From NCBI GenBank assembly GCA_031418715.1, contig JANOJL010000031.1:1-64000 (forward strand): DNA of 64,000 bases. Direction: 5' to 3'. Within the stretch, counting starts at the first letter, position 1. Each line of letters starts with the position of its first letter. The notes under the pieces were generated by a model. That model did not search any database. It was not told the DNA's origin and saw nothing but the letters and a program-made list of their open reading frames with translations. This stretch comes from JANMDU01 sp031418715. GTDB lineage: Bacteria; Pseudomonadota; Gammaproteobacteria; Burkholderiales; Burkholderiaceae_C. This document shows positions 33,418-41,880 of this stretch, piece by piece. Position numbers and translations under genes: made by a program.

Positions 33418-34287
33418 ATGGCTGCATCTGGACAAGCTCCAACATCTGGTGAATATATCGTTCACCACCTGACACATCTGCAAAACAAAACGCAGACTGA
33501 GATTGTTGATTTTTCAGTGATCAACATGGATTCGGTGTTCTGGTCGATCACCCTTGGAGTGATCGCTTGCGCCTTCATGTATTTCGCTGCTCGCCGCGCT
33601 ACGTCTGGCGCACCTGGCCGCCTGCAAGGCTTGGTGGAGATGATCTATGAAATGGTCGATGCCCAAGCCAAAGGTATCGTGCATAACGCTAAGAGCCGTG
33701 AATTCGTTGTGCCCTTGGCCATGGTGATCTTCGTTTGGATCTTCCTGATGAACTTTATGGATATGCTGCCGGTAGATTTCATCCCACAAATTTGGCACAC
33801 CGTCGGCCCAGCAGTTGGCGCGAAAGATTACATGCGCGTTGTGCCCACTGCTGACTTGTCCATCACCATGGGCATGGCTGTGGCCATTCTCTTGATCTGT
33901 ATTTACTACAACATCAAAATCAAAGGCGCTGGCGGTTGGGCGCATGAGCTCGTCTCTGCACCTTTTGGTACGAGTAAAAATCCGATCTTCGCTGTGATCC
34001 TCGGCGTGGTTAATTTTGCGATGCAGATGATTGAATTCGTCGCCAAGACCGTCTCGCATGGCATGCGATTATTTGGCAATATGTATGCCGGCGAATTGAT
34101 TTTTATGTTGATCGCCTTGCTCGGCGGCTCATTCGCACTTTCAGGCACCGGCCTGTTTGTGACTTTCATTCATATCGTTGCAGGCCTGGCCTGGACGATC
34201 TTCCACATTCTGGTGATCACGCTGCAAGCCTTCGTGTTCATGATGCTGACCTTGGTGTATCTCGGTCAAGCACATGATTCGCATTGA
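33418..34287 (+). CDS. atpB: ATP synthase F0 subunit a
   Basis: A 289-residue integral membrane protein forming the proton half-channels against the c-ring. The essential Arg lies in SHGMRLFGNMYAGEL; the preceding IFVWIFLMNFMDMLPVDFIP and the closing LQAFVFMMLTLVYLGQA are typical. Second gene of the operon, 24 bases after atpI. Confidence 0.95.
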   Translation: MAASGQAPTSGEYIVHHLTHLQNKTQTEIVDFSVINMDSVFWSITLGVIACAFMYFAARRATSGAPGRLQGLVEMIYEMVDAQAKGIVHNAKSREFVVPLAMVIFVWIFLMNFMDMLPVDFIPQIWHTVGPAVGAKDYMRVVPTADLSITMGMAVAILLICIYYNIKIKGAGGWAHELVSAPFGTSKNPIFAVILGVVNFAMQMIEFVAKTVSHGMRLFGNMYAGELIFMLIALLGGSFALSGTGLFVTFIHIVAGLAWTIFHILVITLQAFVFMMLTLVYLGQAHDSH

Positions 34288-34354
34288 TTGAAGCTCTCTC
34301 GCCCTGAATATTTTCGTTTTACCTCAACCTTTCCATCCACACTTAGGAGTCATC

Positions 34355-34618
34355 ATGGAAGTTATTAGCTTTGTCGCCCTCGCAACAGGTTTGATCATTG
34401 GTCTGGGCGCCCTCGGCGCCTGTATCGGTATCGGCATCATGGGCTCGAAGTATCTTGAGTCCGCAGCACGTCAGCCTGAGTTGATGGGCGAACTGCAAAC
34501 CAAGATGTTCTTGTTGGCTGGTCTGATCGACGCTGCGTTCATTATCGGTACCGGTATTGCACTGTGGTTCGCTACTGCTAACCCATTCCTGGGCCAAATC
34601 GCCCGTTTGGTGAAGTAA
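34355..34618 (+). CDS. atpE: ATP synthase F0 subunit c
   Basis: An 87-residue hairpin of two membrane helices. The Gly-rich helix 1 (LGALGACIGIGIMGS), the polar loop ARQPE and the proton-carrying acid (Asp in GLIDAAFIIGTGIAL) are intact; Asp indicates proton use rather than the sodium motif. AGGAGT lies upstream. A hairpin in the following 94-base spacer may set expression relative to the rest of the operon. Confidence 0.95.
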   Translation: MEVISFVALATGLIIGLGALGACIGIGIMGSKYLESAARQPELMGELQTKMFLLAGLIDAAFIIGTGIALWFATANPFLGQIARLVK

Positions 34619-34666
34619 TTCCCGTTGTTTGTTGAGGTGTGGGGCTGCTTCGCGTCCTCTCGCTAA

Positions 34667-34686
34667 CATCCCTCGGGATGATTTTT
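34667..34686 (+). terminator. Intercistronic hairpin after atpE
   Basis: CATCCC and GGGATG arms (34667-34680) with a very short loop, followed by ATTTTT. It may be a partial terminator or RNA-stabilising stem that favours high subunit c synthesis; not a full stop because atpF follows in 27 bases. Confidence 0.4.
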
Positions 34687-34712
34687 AACAAACTGCCAGC
34701 AAGGAAATAGTT

Positions 34713-35183
34713 GTGAATATCAACGCCACCCTGATCATTCAGATCATTGTGTTCCTCATGTTCGTGTGGTTCACAAAAAGCTTCGTCGTTCCCCCGCTCA
34801 AAAAAGCATTGGACGAACGCGCCCTCAAGGTGCACGAAGGTCTGGCTGCTGCTGACAAAGCCAAACTCGAACTCTCTAGCGCTAACAAACGCGTAGAGGA
34901 AGAGCTGGTCAAATCGCGCAACGAGTCAACTCAGCGTCTGCAAGATGCAGACCGCCGTGGTGTGACGATCGTGGAAGAGGCGAAAGCCAAAGCCAACGAA
35001 GAAGCCGCCAAAATCATTGCTGCAGCCAAGGCTGAAGCGGATCAACAAACCATCAAAGCTCGCGAGTCACTGCGTGAGCAAGTTGCTGCGTTGGCCGTCA
35101 AGGGCGCTGAGCAAATTCTGCGCAAGGAAGTTAACGCTTCCGTGCATGCTGATTTGCTGGGCCGCTTGAAAGCCGAGCTGTAA
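34713..35183 (+). CDS. atpF: ATP synthase F0 subunit b
   Basis: A 156-residue peripheral stalk subunit: one N-terminal membrane helix (TLIIQIIVFLMFVWFTKSFV) followed by a long charged coiled-coil helix (KAKANEEAAKIIAAAKAEADQQ). GTG start at 34713. Confidence 0.95.
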   Translation: MNINATLIIQIIVFLMFVWFTKSFVVPPLKKALDERALKVHEGLAAADKAKLELSSANKRVEEELVKSRNESTQRLQDADRRGVTIVEEAKAKANEEAAKIIAAAKAEADQQTIKARESLREQVAALAVKGAEQILRKEVNASVHADLLGRLKAEL

Positions 35184-35194
35184 GGATTGAAGCC

Positions 35195-35725
35195 ATGGCC
35201 GAAATCGCAACAATAGCCCGCCCTTACGCCGAAGCCCTCTTCAAGGCCGCGCGCGCTGATCTGCAAGCTGCTGATGCTTGGTTGCAGCCTTTGGCGCAAG
35301 TCGCCAGCAACGCGCAATTGCAAGATTTTGCTGCCAATCCCAACACCTACGATGCCCAAGTGTTTGAGATGATCTCGGGTGTGGCGAAAGTCGCGCTGCC
35401 AGAGCAAGGCAAAAACTTCCTTGAAACCGTGATCGGCAACGGTCGCGTGAGCGCTTTGCCTGAGATCGCTGCCCAGTTTCGCGCTTTGAAAAATGCGCAA
35501 ATCGGTAGCTCAGATGCGCTCGTTCAAAGCGCCTTCCCGATTGAAGGTGCGGCGCTGGCAGATGTGAGCGCCTTGCTTGAAAAACGCTTTGGCCGCAAGC
35601 TCAACACCAAGGTGCAGCTCGTCCCCGAGTTAATTGGCGGCATTCGTGTCGTGGTGGGTGACGAGGTGCTTGACACGTCGGTGCAATCCCGTTTGGAACA
35701 GATGAAAACAGCGTTGCTGGCTTGA
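35195..35725 (+). CDS. atpH: ATP synthase F1 subunit delta
   Basis: A 176-residue subunit joining the peripheral stalk to F1. N-terminal IARPYAEALFKAARAD and C-terminal LVPELIGGIRVVVGDEVLDTSVQSRLEQMK are the family hallmarks. It begins 11 bases after atpF. Confidence 0.95.
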   Translation: MAEIATIARPYAEALFKAARADLQAADAWLQPLAQVASNAQLQDFAANPNTYDAQVFEMISGVAKVALPEQGKNFLETVIGNGRVSALPEIAAQFRALKNAQIGSSDALVQSAFPIEGAALADVSALLEKRFGRKLNTKVQLVPELIGGIRVVVGDEVLDTSVQSRLEQMKTALLA

Positions 35726-35763
35726 TAGCCCGTAGCGCACATTGAAAGAAAAGGATAAGAGCC

Positions 35764-37317
35764 ATGCAACTCAATCCCGCAGAAATCTCCGAGCTGTTGA
35801 AAAGCCGCATCGAAGGCCTGTCTGGTCACACAGACGTTCGTAACCAAGGCACCGTGGTCTCCGTGACCGACGGTATCGTCCGCGTGCATGGCTTGTCCCA
35901 TGCGATGCAGGGCGAGATGCTTGAATTCCCCAGCGCGCCAGATGGCACGCCATCTTTCGGCCTCGCGCTGAACTTGGAGCGTGATTCGGTTGGCTCCGTG
36001 ATTTTGGGCGCTTACGAGCACATCTCCGAAGGCGATGTGGTCAAATGCACCGGTCGCATTTTGGAAGTGCCTGTAGGCCCTGAGTTGATTGGCCGTGTGG
36101 TCAATGCGCTCGGTCAACCGATTGACGGCAAAGGCCCTATCAATGCAAAGATGACTGACGTGATTGAAAAGGTTGCGCCCGGCGTGATCGCGCGTCAGTC
36201 GGTGGATCAGCCGATGCAAACTGGTTTGAAATCCATTGACTCGATGGTACCCGTCGGCCGTGGTCAGCGCGAGCTGATCATTGGCGACCGCCAGACTGGC
36301 AAAACCGCCGTGGCGATTGACGCGATCATCAACCAAAAAGGTCAAAACATGACCTGCGTTTATGTCGCGATTGGCCAAAAAGCCTCTTCCGTCAAAAACG
36401 TGGTGCGTGCGCTTGAGCAAGCTGGCGCGATGGCATACACCATCGTCGTCGCAGCCACTGCTTCTGAATCTGCCGCGATGCAATACGTGTCGGCCTATTC
36501 GGGCTGCACGATGGGCGAATACTTCCGTGATCGCGGCGAAGATGCGCTGATCGTGTATGACGATCTCTCTAAGCAAGCTGTGGCATATCGCCAAGTTTCC
36601 TTGCTGCTGCGCCGTCCACCAGGCCGCGAAGCCTATCCCGGCGATGTGTTTTATCTCCACAGCCGTTTGCTCGAGCGCGCAGCTCGTGTGAATGCGGATT
36701 ACGTTGAGAAATTCACCAAAGGCGCAGTCAAAGGCAAAACAGGTTCATTGACGGCTCTGCCGATCATTGAAACGCAAGCGGGCGACGTGTCTGCTTTCGT
36801 GCCCACCAACGTGATCTCGATCACCGACGGCCAGATCTTCTTGGAAACCTCTCTGTTCAACGCCGGCATTCGCCCTGCGATCAACGCCGGTATCTCTGTG
36901 TCTCGAGTGGGAAGTGCTGCTCAGACCAAAATCATCAAAGGCCAATCCGGCGGTATCCGTACCGATTTGGCTCAGTACCGTGAACTCGCCGCTTTCGCGC
37001 AGTTCGCTTCTGATCTGGACGAAGCCACCCGTAAGCAGCTCGATCGCGGCGCTCGCGTGACGGAATTGTTGAAGCAAAAGCAATACAGCCCGCAATCCAT
37101 CAGTTTGATGGGAACCACGCTGTTTGCTGTGAACAAAGGCTTCATGGACGATATCGACGTCAAGAAAATCTTGAGCTTCGAGTCGGGCTTGCAAAGCTAT
37201 CTCAAAGACAAGCATGCTCCTATGCTTGAGAAAATTGAGAGCAGCAAAGCGCTTGACAAAGATGCTGAAGCCGAATTGATGGCCGCTGTTGGCGCATTCA
37301 AAAAGACCTTCGCTTAA
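35764..37317 (+). CDS. atpA: ATP synthase F1 subunit alpha
   Basis: A 517-residue non-catalytic nucleotide-binding subunit. Walker A is GDRQTGKTA (about residue 170), and ALIVYDDLSKQAVAYRQVSLLLRRPPGREAYPGDVFYLHSRLLERAA is the alpha/beta family signature. Full length; normal operon position. Confidence 0.97.
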   Translation: MQLNPAEISELLKSRIEGLSGHTDVRNQGTVVSVTDGIVRVHGLSHAMQGEMLEFPSAPDGTPSFGLALNLERDSVGSVILGAYEHISEGDVVKCTGRILEVPVGPELIGRVVNALGQPIDGKGPINAKMTDVIEKVAPGVIARQSVDQPMQTGLKSIDSMVPVGRGQRELIIGDRQTGKTAVAIDAIINQKGQNMTCVYVAIGQKASSVKNVVRALEQAGAMAYTIVVAATASESAAMQYVSAYSGCTMGEYFRDRGEDALIVYDDLSKQAVAYRQVSLLLRRPPGREAYPGDVFYLHSRLLERAARVNADYVEKFTKGAVKGKTGSLTALPIIETQAGDVSAFVPTNVISITDGQIFLETSLFNAGIRPAINAGISVSRVGSAAQTKIIKGQSGGIRTDLAQYRELAAFAQFASDLDEATRKQLDRGARVTELLKQKQYSPQSISLMGTTLFAVNKGFMDDIDVKKILSFESGLQSYLKDKHAPMLEKIESSKALDKDAEAELMAAVGAFKKTFA

Positions 37318-37349
37318 TTCCATTCTTGACCACACATTAGGAGTCAACA

Positions 37350-38234
37350 ATGGCAGCAGGCAAGGAACTACGCACCAAGATCAAATCGGTGGAAAACACC
37401 AAGAAGATCACCAAGGCCATGGAAATGATCTCGGTCTCCAAGATGCGCAAGGCGCAGGAGCGGATGCGCGCAGCACGGCCCTACAGCGAAAAAATTCGCT
37501 CTATTGCCAACAACCTCGGCCAAGCCAATCCTGAGTATGTGCACACCTTCATGAAGAAGAACGACGGCAAGTCGGTCGGCTTCATTGTGGTGACCACAGA
37601 CAAAGGCTTGTGCGGTGGCTTGAACACCAATTTACTGCGTGCCGTTACCGCTCAATTGCGTCAAGTGCAAAGCAGCGGCAAAACGCCCAAAGCGGTTGCC
37701 ATCGGCAGCAAAGGCTTGGGCTTTTTGAACCGTGTCGGCGCAAAAGTCATCTCGCACATCACGCATTTGGGTGATCGCCCGCATCTGGACAAGCTGATTG
37801 GCCCGATGAAGGTGATGCTCGATGCGTACGCGGCAGGCGAAGTGAGCGCTGTCTACATTTGCTACAACAAGTTTGTCAGCACCATGAGCCAAGTGCCCAC
37901 CGTCGATTTGCTGCTGCCTTTATCGGCTGAGCAGATGCAAGCGGAATCCAAGGCGGCGGGTAACCAGCATGCGTGGGATTACATCTACGAGCCGGATGCA
38001 CAAACCGTGATTGACGATTTGCTCGTGCGCTATGTGGAAGCATTGGTCTATCAGGCGGTAGCTGAAAACATGGCCTCAGAGCATGCCGCGCGCATGGTGG
38101 CCATGAAAGCCGCAACCGACAACGCAGGTAGCGTGATTGGCGAACTCAAGTTGATCTACAACAAGACTCGCCAAGCCGCCATCACCAAAGAACTGTCTGA
38201 GATCGTCTCGGGCGCAGCTGCTATCAGTGGCTAA
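37350..38234 (+). CDS. atpG: ATP synthase F1 subunit gamma
   Basis: A 294-residue rotor shaft subunit. N-terminal helix KELRTKIKSVENTKKITKAMEMISVSKMRKAQ, DKGLCGGLN, and C-terminal helix ENMASEHAARMVAMKAATDNAG...YNKTRQAAITKELSEIVSGAAA are present and complete. AGGAGT precedes the ATG. Confidence 0.97.
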   Translation: MAAGKELRTKIKSVENTKKITKAMEMISVSKMRKAQERMRAARPYSEKIRSIANNLGQANPEYVHTFMKKNDGKSVGFIVVTTDKGLCGGLNTNLLRAVTAQLRQVQSSGKTPKAVAIGSKGLGFLNRVGAKVISHITHLGDRPHLDKLIGPMKVMLDAYAAGEVSAVYICYNKFVSTMSQVPTVDLLLPLSAEQMQAESKAAGNQHAWDYIYEPDAQTVIDDLLVRYVEALVYQAVAENMASEHAARMVAMKAATDNAGSVIGELKLIYNKTRQAAITKELSEIVSGAAAISG

Positions 38235-38291
38235 GCCTCATTCATCACATAGTTTCTGGAACAACAAGTTTTAATTTAATTGGAGCAACAA

Positions 38292-39716
38292 ATGGCTCAA
38301 GCTAACTCAGGCATTCAAGGCAAAATCGTACAGTGCATTGGCGCTGTGGTTGACGTGGAATTCCCGCGCGACAAGATGCCTAAAGTTTACGACGCCCTCA
38401 AGATGGACGGCTCTGCGCTGACGCTTGAAGTACAGCAGCAATTGGGCGACGGCATTGTCCGCACCATTGCACTGGGCTCATCCGATGGCCTGCGTCGCGG
38501 CATGATCGTGACCAACTCTGGCAACTCCATCATGGTTCCTGTGGGCAAAGCCACACTCGGCCGCATCATGGATGTACTGGGTAATCCGATTGACGAGCGC
38601 GGCCCTGTGAGCAGCGAATTGTCGGCATCGATTCATCGTCTCGCTCCAAGCTATGACGAACTCAGCCCTTCTCAAGAATTGCTGGAGACCGGCATCAAGG
38701 TGATTGACCTCGTGTGCCCGTTCGCCAAAGGCGGCAAAGTGGGCTTGTTCGGCGGCGCTGGCGTGGGCAAGACCGTGAACATGATGGAACTCATCAACAA
38801 CATCGCCAAGGCGCACAGCGGCTTGTCCGTGTTTGCCGGCGTGGGCGAGCGCACACGTGAAGGCAACGATTTCTACCACGAGATGGCTGACTCGAAAGTT
38901 GTGGATCTTGAGAACCTCGAAAACTCCAAAGTCGCCATGGTCTACGGCCAGATGAACGAGCCACCAGGCAACCGTCTGCGCGTGGCTTTGACCGGTCTGA
39001 CCATTGCTGAATCTTTCCGTGACGAAGGCAAAGACGTTTTGTTCTTCGTGGACAACATCTACCGCTACACCTTGGCCGGTACTGAAGTGTCCGCTCTCTT
39101 GGGTCGTATGCCTTCCGCTGTGGGCTACCAGCCAACGCTCGCCGAAGAAATGGGCCGCTTGCAAGAGCGTATTACCTCTACCAAAGTTGGCTCGATCACC
39201 TCGATTCAGGCGGTTTACGTGCCAGCGGACGATTTGACCGATCCCTCGCCAGCGACAACGTTTGCTCACTTGGATTCCACGGTTGTGTTGTCCCGTGACA
39301 TCGCTTCCTTGGGCATCTATCCTGCTGTGGACCCACTTGACTCCACCAGCCGCCAGCTCGATCCGTTGGTCGTGGGTGCAGATCACTACGAAACCGCTCG
39401 CGCAGTGCAAGGTACTTTGCAACGCTATCGCGAACTGCGCGACATCATCGCCATCATGGGCATGGACGATTTGGCTCCAGAAGATAAATTGGCCGTGGCA
39501 CGCGCTCGCAAGATTCAGCGCTTCCTCTCGCAGCCTTTCCACGTGGCTGAAGTGTTCACCGGTTCGCCCGGTAAATACGTCACCTTGGCCGAGACCATTC
39601 GCGGCTTTAAGATGATCGTCAACGGCGAGTGCGATGCACTGCCTGAGCAGGCCTTCTACATGGTCGGTGGCATTGATGAAGCCTTCGAGAAAGCCAAGAA
39701 ATTGGCTGCTGCTTAA
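38292..39716 (+). CDS. atpD: ATP synthase F1 subunit beta
   Basis: A 474-residue catalytic subunit. Walker A is GGAGVGKTV; GERTREGNDFYHEM carries the catalytic Glu region, and ALLGRMPSAVGYQPTLAEEMG the DELSEED-adjacent part; PPGNRLRVALTGLTIAESFRD is typical. ATG 38292 with GGAG upstream is preferred to an in-frame TTG four codons earlier. Confidence 0.97.
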   Translation: MAQANSGIQGKIVQCIGAVVDVEFPRDKMPKVYDALKMDGSALTLEVQQQLGDGIVRTIALGSSDGLRRGMIVTNSGNSIMVPVGKATLGRIMDVLGNPIDERGPVSSELSASIHRLAPSYDELSPSQELLETGIKVIDLVCPFAKGGKVGLFGGAGVGKTVNMMELINNIAKAHSGLSVFAGVGERTREGNDFYHEMADSKVVDLENLENSKVAMVYGQMNEPPGNRLRVALTGLTIAESFRDEGKDVLFFVDNIYRYTLAGTEVSALLGRMPSAVGYQPTLAEEMGRLQERITSTKVGSITSIQAVYVPADDLTDPSPATTFAHLDSTVVLSRDIASLGIYPAVDPLDSTSRQLDPLVVGADHYETARAVQGTLQRYRELRDIIAIMGMDDLAPEDKLAVARARKIQRFLSQPFHVAEVFTGSPGKYVTLAETIRGFKMIVNGECDALPEQAFYMVGGIDEAFEKAKKLAAA

Positions 39717-39729
39717 AGGAAGCTGAAGC

Positions 39730-40146
39730 ATGAGCACTATTCGCGTTGATGTGGTCAGTGCCGAGCAGTTGATCTTCTCGGGCGAGGCTAAATTTGTGGC
39801 TTTGCCAGGCGAAGCCGGTGAGTTGGGCATTTATCCGCGCCACACACCCCTGATCACCCGCATCAAGGCTGGTTCGGTGCGCATTGAAAAGGCCGATGGC
39901 AGCGAAGAGTTCATCTTCGTGGCTGGCGGTATCCTAGAAGTGCAGCCCGGCTGCGTTACCGTCTTGTCGGACACCGCAATTCGCGGTGGCGATCTGGACG
40001 AAGCCAAGGCCAATACGGCACGTCAAGCTGCTGAAGAAGCACTTAAAAACGCCAAAGGCGAGCTCGATTTGGCCAAGGCACAAGGCGAGCTGGCCATCAT
40101 GGCTGCGCAAATCGCCGCACTGCGCAAATTCCGCCAGAAGAAATGA
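39730..40146 (+). CDS. atpC: ATP synthase F1 subunit epsilon
   Basis: A 138-residue subunit: N-terminal beta sandwich (IRVDVVSAEQLIFSGEAKFVALPGEAGELGIYPRHTPLITRI) and C-terminal two-helix hairpin (AEEALKNAKGELDLAKAQGELAIMAAQIAALRKF) that can inhibit ATP hydrolysis. Last gene of the operon. Confidence 0.96.
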   Translation: MSTIRVDVVSAEQLIFSGEAKFVALPGEAGELGIYPRHTPLITRIKAGSVRIEKADGSEEFIFVAGGILEVQPGCVTVLSDTAIRGGDLDEAKANTARQAAEEALKNAKGELDLAKAQGELAIMAAQIAALRKFRQKK

Positions 40147-40182
40147 TGCCATCAGCCTCGGCTGATCCATCCTCTCTCATCA

Positions 40183-40217
40183 ACCCCATGCCTACCTTTG
40201 TGTGCATGGGGTTTTTT
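40183..40217 (+). terminator. Terminator of the atp operon
   Basis: ACCCCATGC (40183-40191) pairs with GCATGGGGT (40204-40212), loop of 12, followed by TTTTTC. A second small stem ATCAGCC/GGCTGAT lies just upstream (about 40150-40165). Confidence 0.9.
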
Positions 40218-40248
40218 CTTGCGTCAGTCCAGCAGAATAGAATGACGC

Positions 40249-40935
40249 ATGCACACGAACTTGGGCGAACTCCACAATATCTCCGAAAAAGATGCTGCGC
40301 GCATGCTGGAGACTGAATCCAACGTCGGATCACTCGATTTTTCAGCAGCATTGCGTGTCATACGCTATATGAAACCCAAGCGAATCAAAGCCGGAGCTGC
40401 CTTGATTCGTGAAGGTGAAAAGACCGGGAATGACTTTGCGATGCTGATTCTCTCGGGCGATGTACGTGTCGAAAGCCGTGCCCAAGGTTTGTCCGATCCC
40501 GTGGTGATCACGGTCATGGGGGCGGGGGATTTGATCGGTGAGTTTGGCTTGATCAACGACACACCACGCTCGGCGACATGCATCGCTTCCACCGAGCTTG
40601 CCGTCGCGGTGATGACCCGTGCATCAATGAACAAGATGCTGAAGGACGAGCCAGACGTGGCTGCGCGATTCTTGTTAGCGCTGACCAGTCGCCTCGCAAA
40701 TCGATTGATAGAAACGACCAGCAAGCTCAAGTTGTTTGTTCAGCTCAATGCTGTTTTGCAAAATGAAGTCTACTTATTGATGGATGCGCAAGAGCCTCAG
40801 AAAAAATCGTTGTCTCGAAGCGAAATGCCTACCGAGCCAATGGGGCTTGCCACGCAACCGGCCGATTTGACCGAGGCATTTGTTGCTGGCCGCATCGCGC
40901 AGGCCAAGTCCAAGAGCCAGCGCTCGGTCGGCTAG
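40249..40935 (+). CDS. Cyclic-nucleotide-binding-domain protein without HTH
   Basis: A 228-residue protein with a cNMP-binding beta barrel at residues 30-145: KRIKAGAALIREGEKTGNDFAMLILSGDVRVE, then VMGAGDLIGEFGLINDTPRSATCIAS, the phosphate-binding-cassette region. The C-terminal 80 residues are helical and charged, with no recognisable DNA-binding domain, so it probably acts through protein contacts. It follows the atp terminator and has its own transcript. Ligand unknown. Confidence 0.8.
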   Translation: MHTNLGELHNISEKDAARMLETESNVGSLDFSAALRVIRYMKPKRIKAGAALIREGEKTGNDFAMLILSGDVRVESRAQGLSDPVVITVMGAGDLIGEFGLINDTPRSATCIASTELAVAVMTRASMNKMLKDEPDVAARFLLALTSRLANRLIETTSKLKLFVQLNAVLQNEVYLLMDAQEPQKKSLSRSEMPTEPMGLATQPADLTEAFVAGRIAQAKSKSQRSVG

Positions 40936-40942
40936 GTCCCCT

Positions 40943-41815
40943 GTGAGTTCGCGCATCCCTCCGATCCAGTGTCTTTTGACATTTGAAGCTTTGGCACGCC
41001 TGCGAAGCGTGACGCAGGCGGCGGAAGAGCAGTGCGTCACGCCCAGTGCGGTCAGCCATCGGGTGCGCCAACTGGAGGAATTGTTGGGCACGAAATTGTT
41101 TGGACGGGCCGATTTTTCCCTCACAACCGAAGGCAGTGAGTATTTGGCCCATGTGCGCGAAGGCTTGGCGTCACTCCAGCGCTTCCCCAGCCAAGACAGC
41201 GTCCAAGGCAAGCGCAAGTTGCGGGTCGCCGTCACGCCGACCTTTGCGCGCTCGATTCTGATGCCGCGCCTGAAGACCTTTACCGACGCATATCCTGAGA
41301 TTGATCTCACGCTGCAAGTGAGCATCCCGCTGCTGGATGTGGTGGCCGAAGACGCAGACCTCACCATTCGCTTTGGCACCGGCCGTTACGCCGATGTGGA
41401 GCACGCCTGCCTTTTCAAAGACAAGATCACGCCCTTGGCTTCACCCAGCTACATCCGCGAGCATGGTCCATTTGAATCGACACAAGATCTGACGAAAGTC
41501 AAACTACTCAAAAGTCCATTGGAGCCCTGGCGCACTTGGTTTGCCGCCCACCAGCTTGACTGGCCTGAACCACTGGATGGCTCCAGCTTCAATGATATTG
41601 GCTTGATGTGCGATGCTGCCGCAGCGAGTATGGGTGTCGCGCTGGTGCGCCTCAAGCTCGGCGCGCCTTGGCTGGCCAGTGGGCAACTGGAGCGCTTGTT
41701 TGATGAAGAGATTCCAAGCCCGCATGCGCATTACCTGTGCTGGCGCACCGGCTCACTTGATCGCTGGGAAGTGGCGGCATTTGCGGAATGGTTGAAGAAG
41801 GCTTGCTTGGCATGA
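40943..41815 (+). CDS. LysR family transcriptional regulator (GcvA-like)
   Basis: A 290-residue regulator. N-terminal winged helix: IQCLLTFEALARLRSVTQAAEEQCVTPSAVSHRVRQLEELLGTKLFGR, closely following the GcvA pattern. The remainder is the periplasmic-binding-like effector domain. GTG 40943 is the likely start, giving the usual six or seven residues before the helix-turn-helix; no clear ribosome site. The downstream glcD-like gene on the same strand, 65 bases away, may be a target. Confidence 0.85.
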   Translation: MSSRIPPIQCLLTFEALARLRSVTQAAEEQCVTPSAVSHRVRQLEELLGTKLFGRADFSLTTEGSEYLAHVREGLASLQRFPSQDSVQGKRKLRVAVTPTFARSILMPRLKTFTDAYPEIDLTLQVSIPLLDVVAEDADLTIRFGTGRYADVEHACLFKDKITPLASPSYIREHGPFESTQDLTKVKLLKSPLEPWRTWFAAHQLDWPEPLDGSSFNDIGLMCDAAAASMGVALVRLKLGAPWLASGQLERLFDEEIPSPHAHYLCWRTGSLDRWEVAAFAEWLKKACLA

Positions 41816-41880
41816 TTTCACAAGTTCTGTGGCGAAATTTCACATCGCAATGACTCAAACAGGCGTAAAGTCTAATCACT

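Noticed and set aside
38478..39830. A long open frame antisense to atpD.
   Set aside because: It is the shadow of a strongly biased atpD coding frame, with no homology-like features, and similar shadows occur opposite atpA and dapF.
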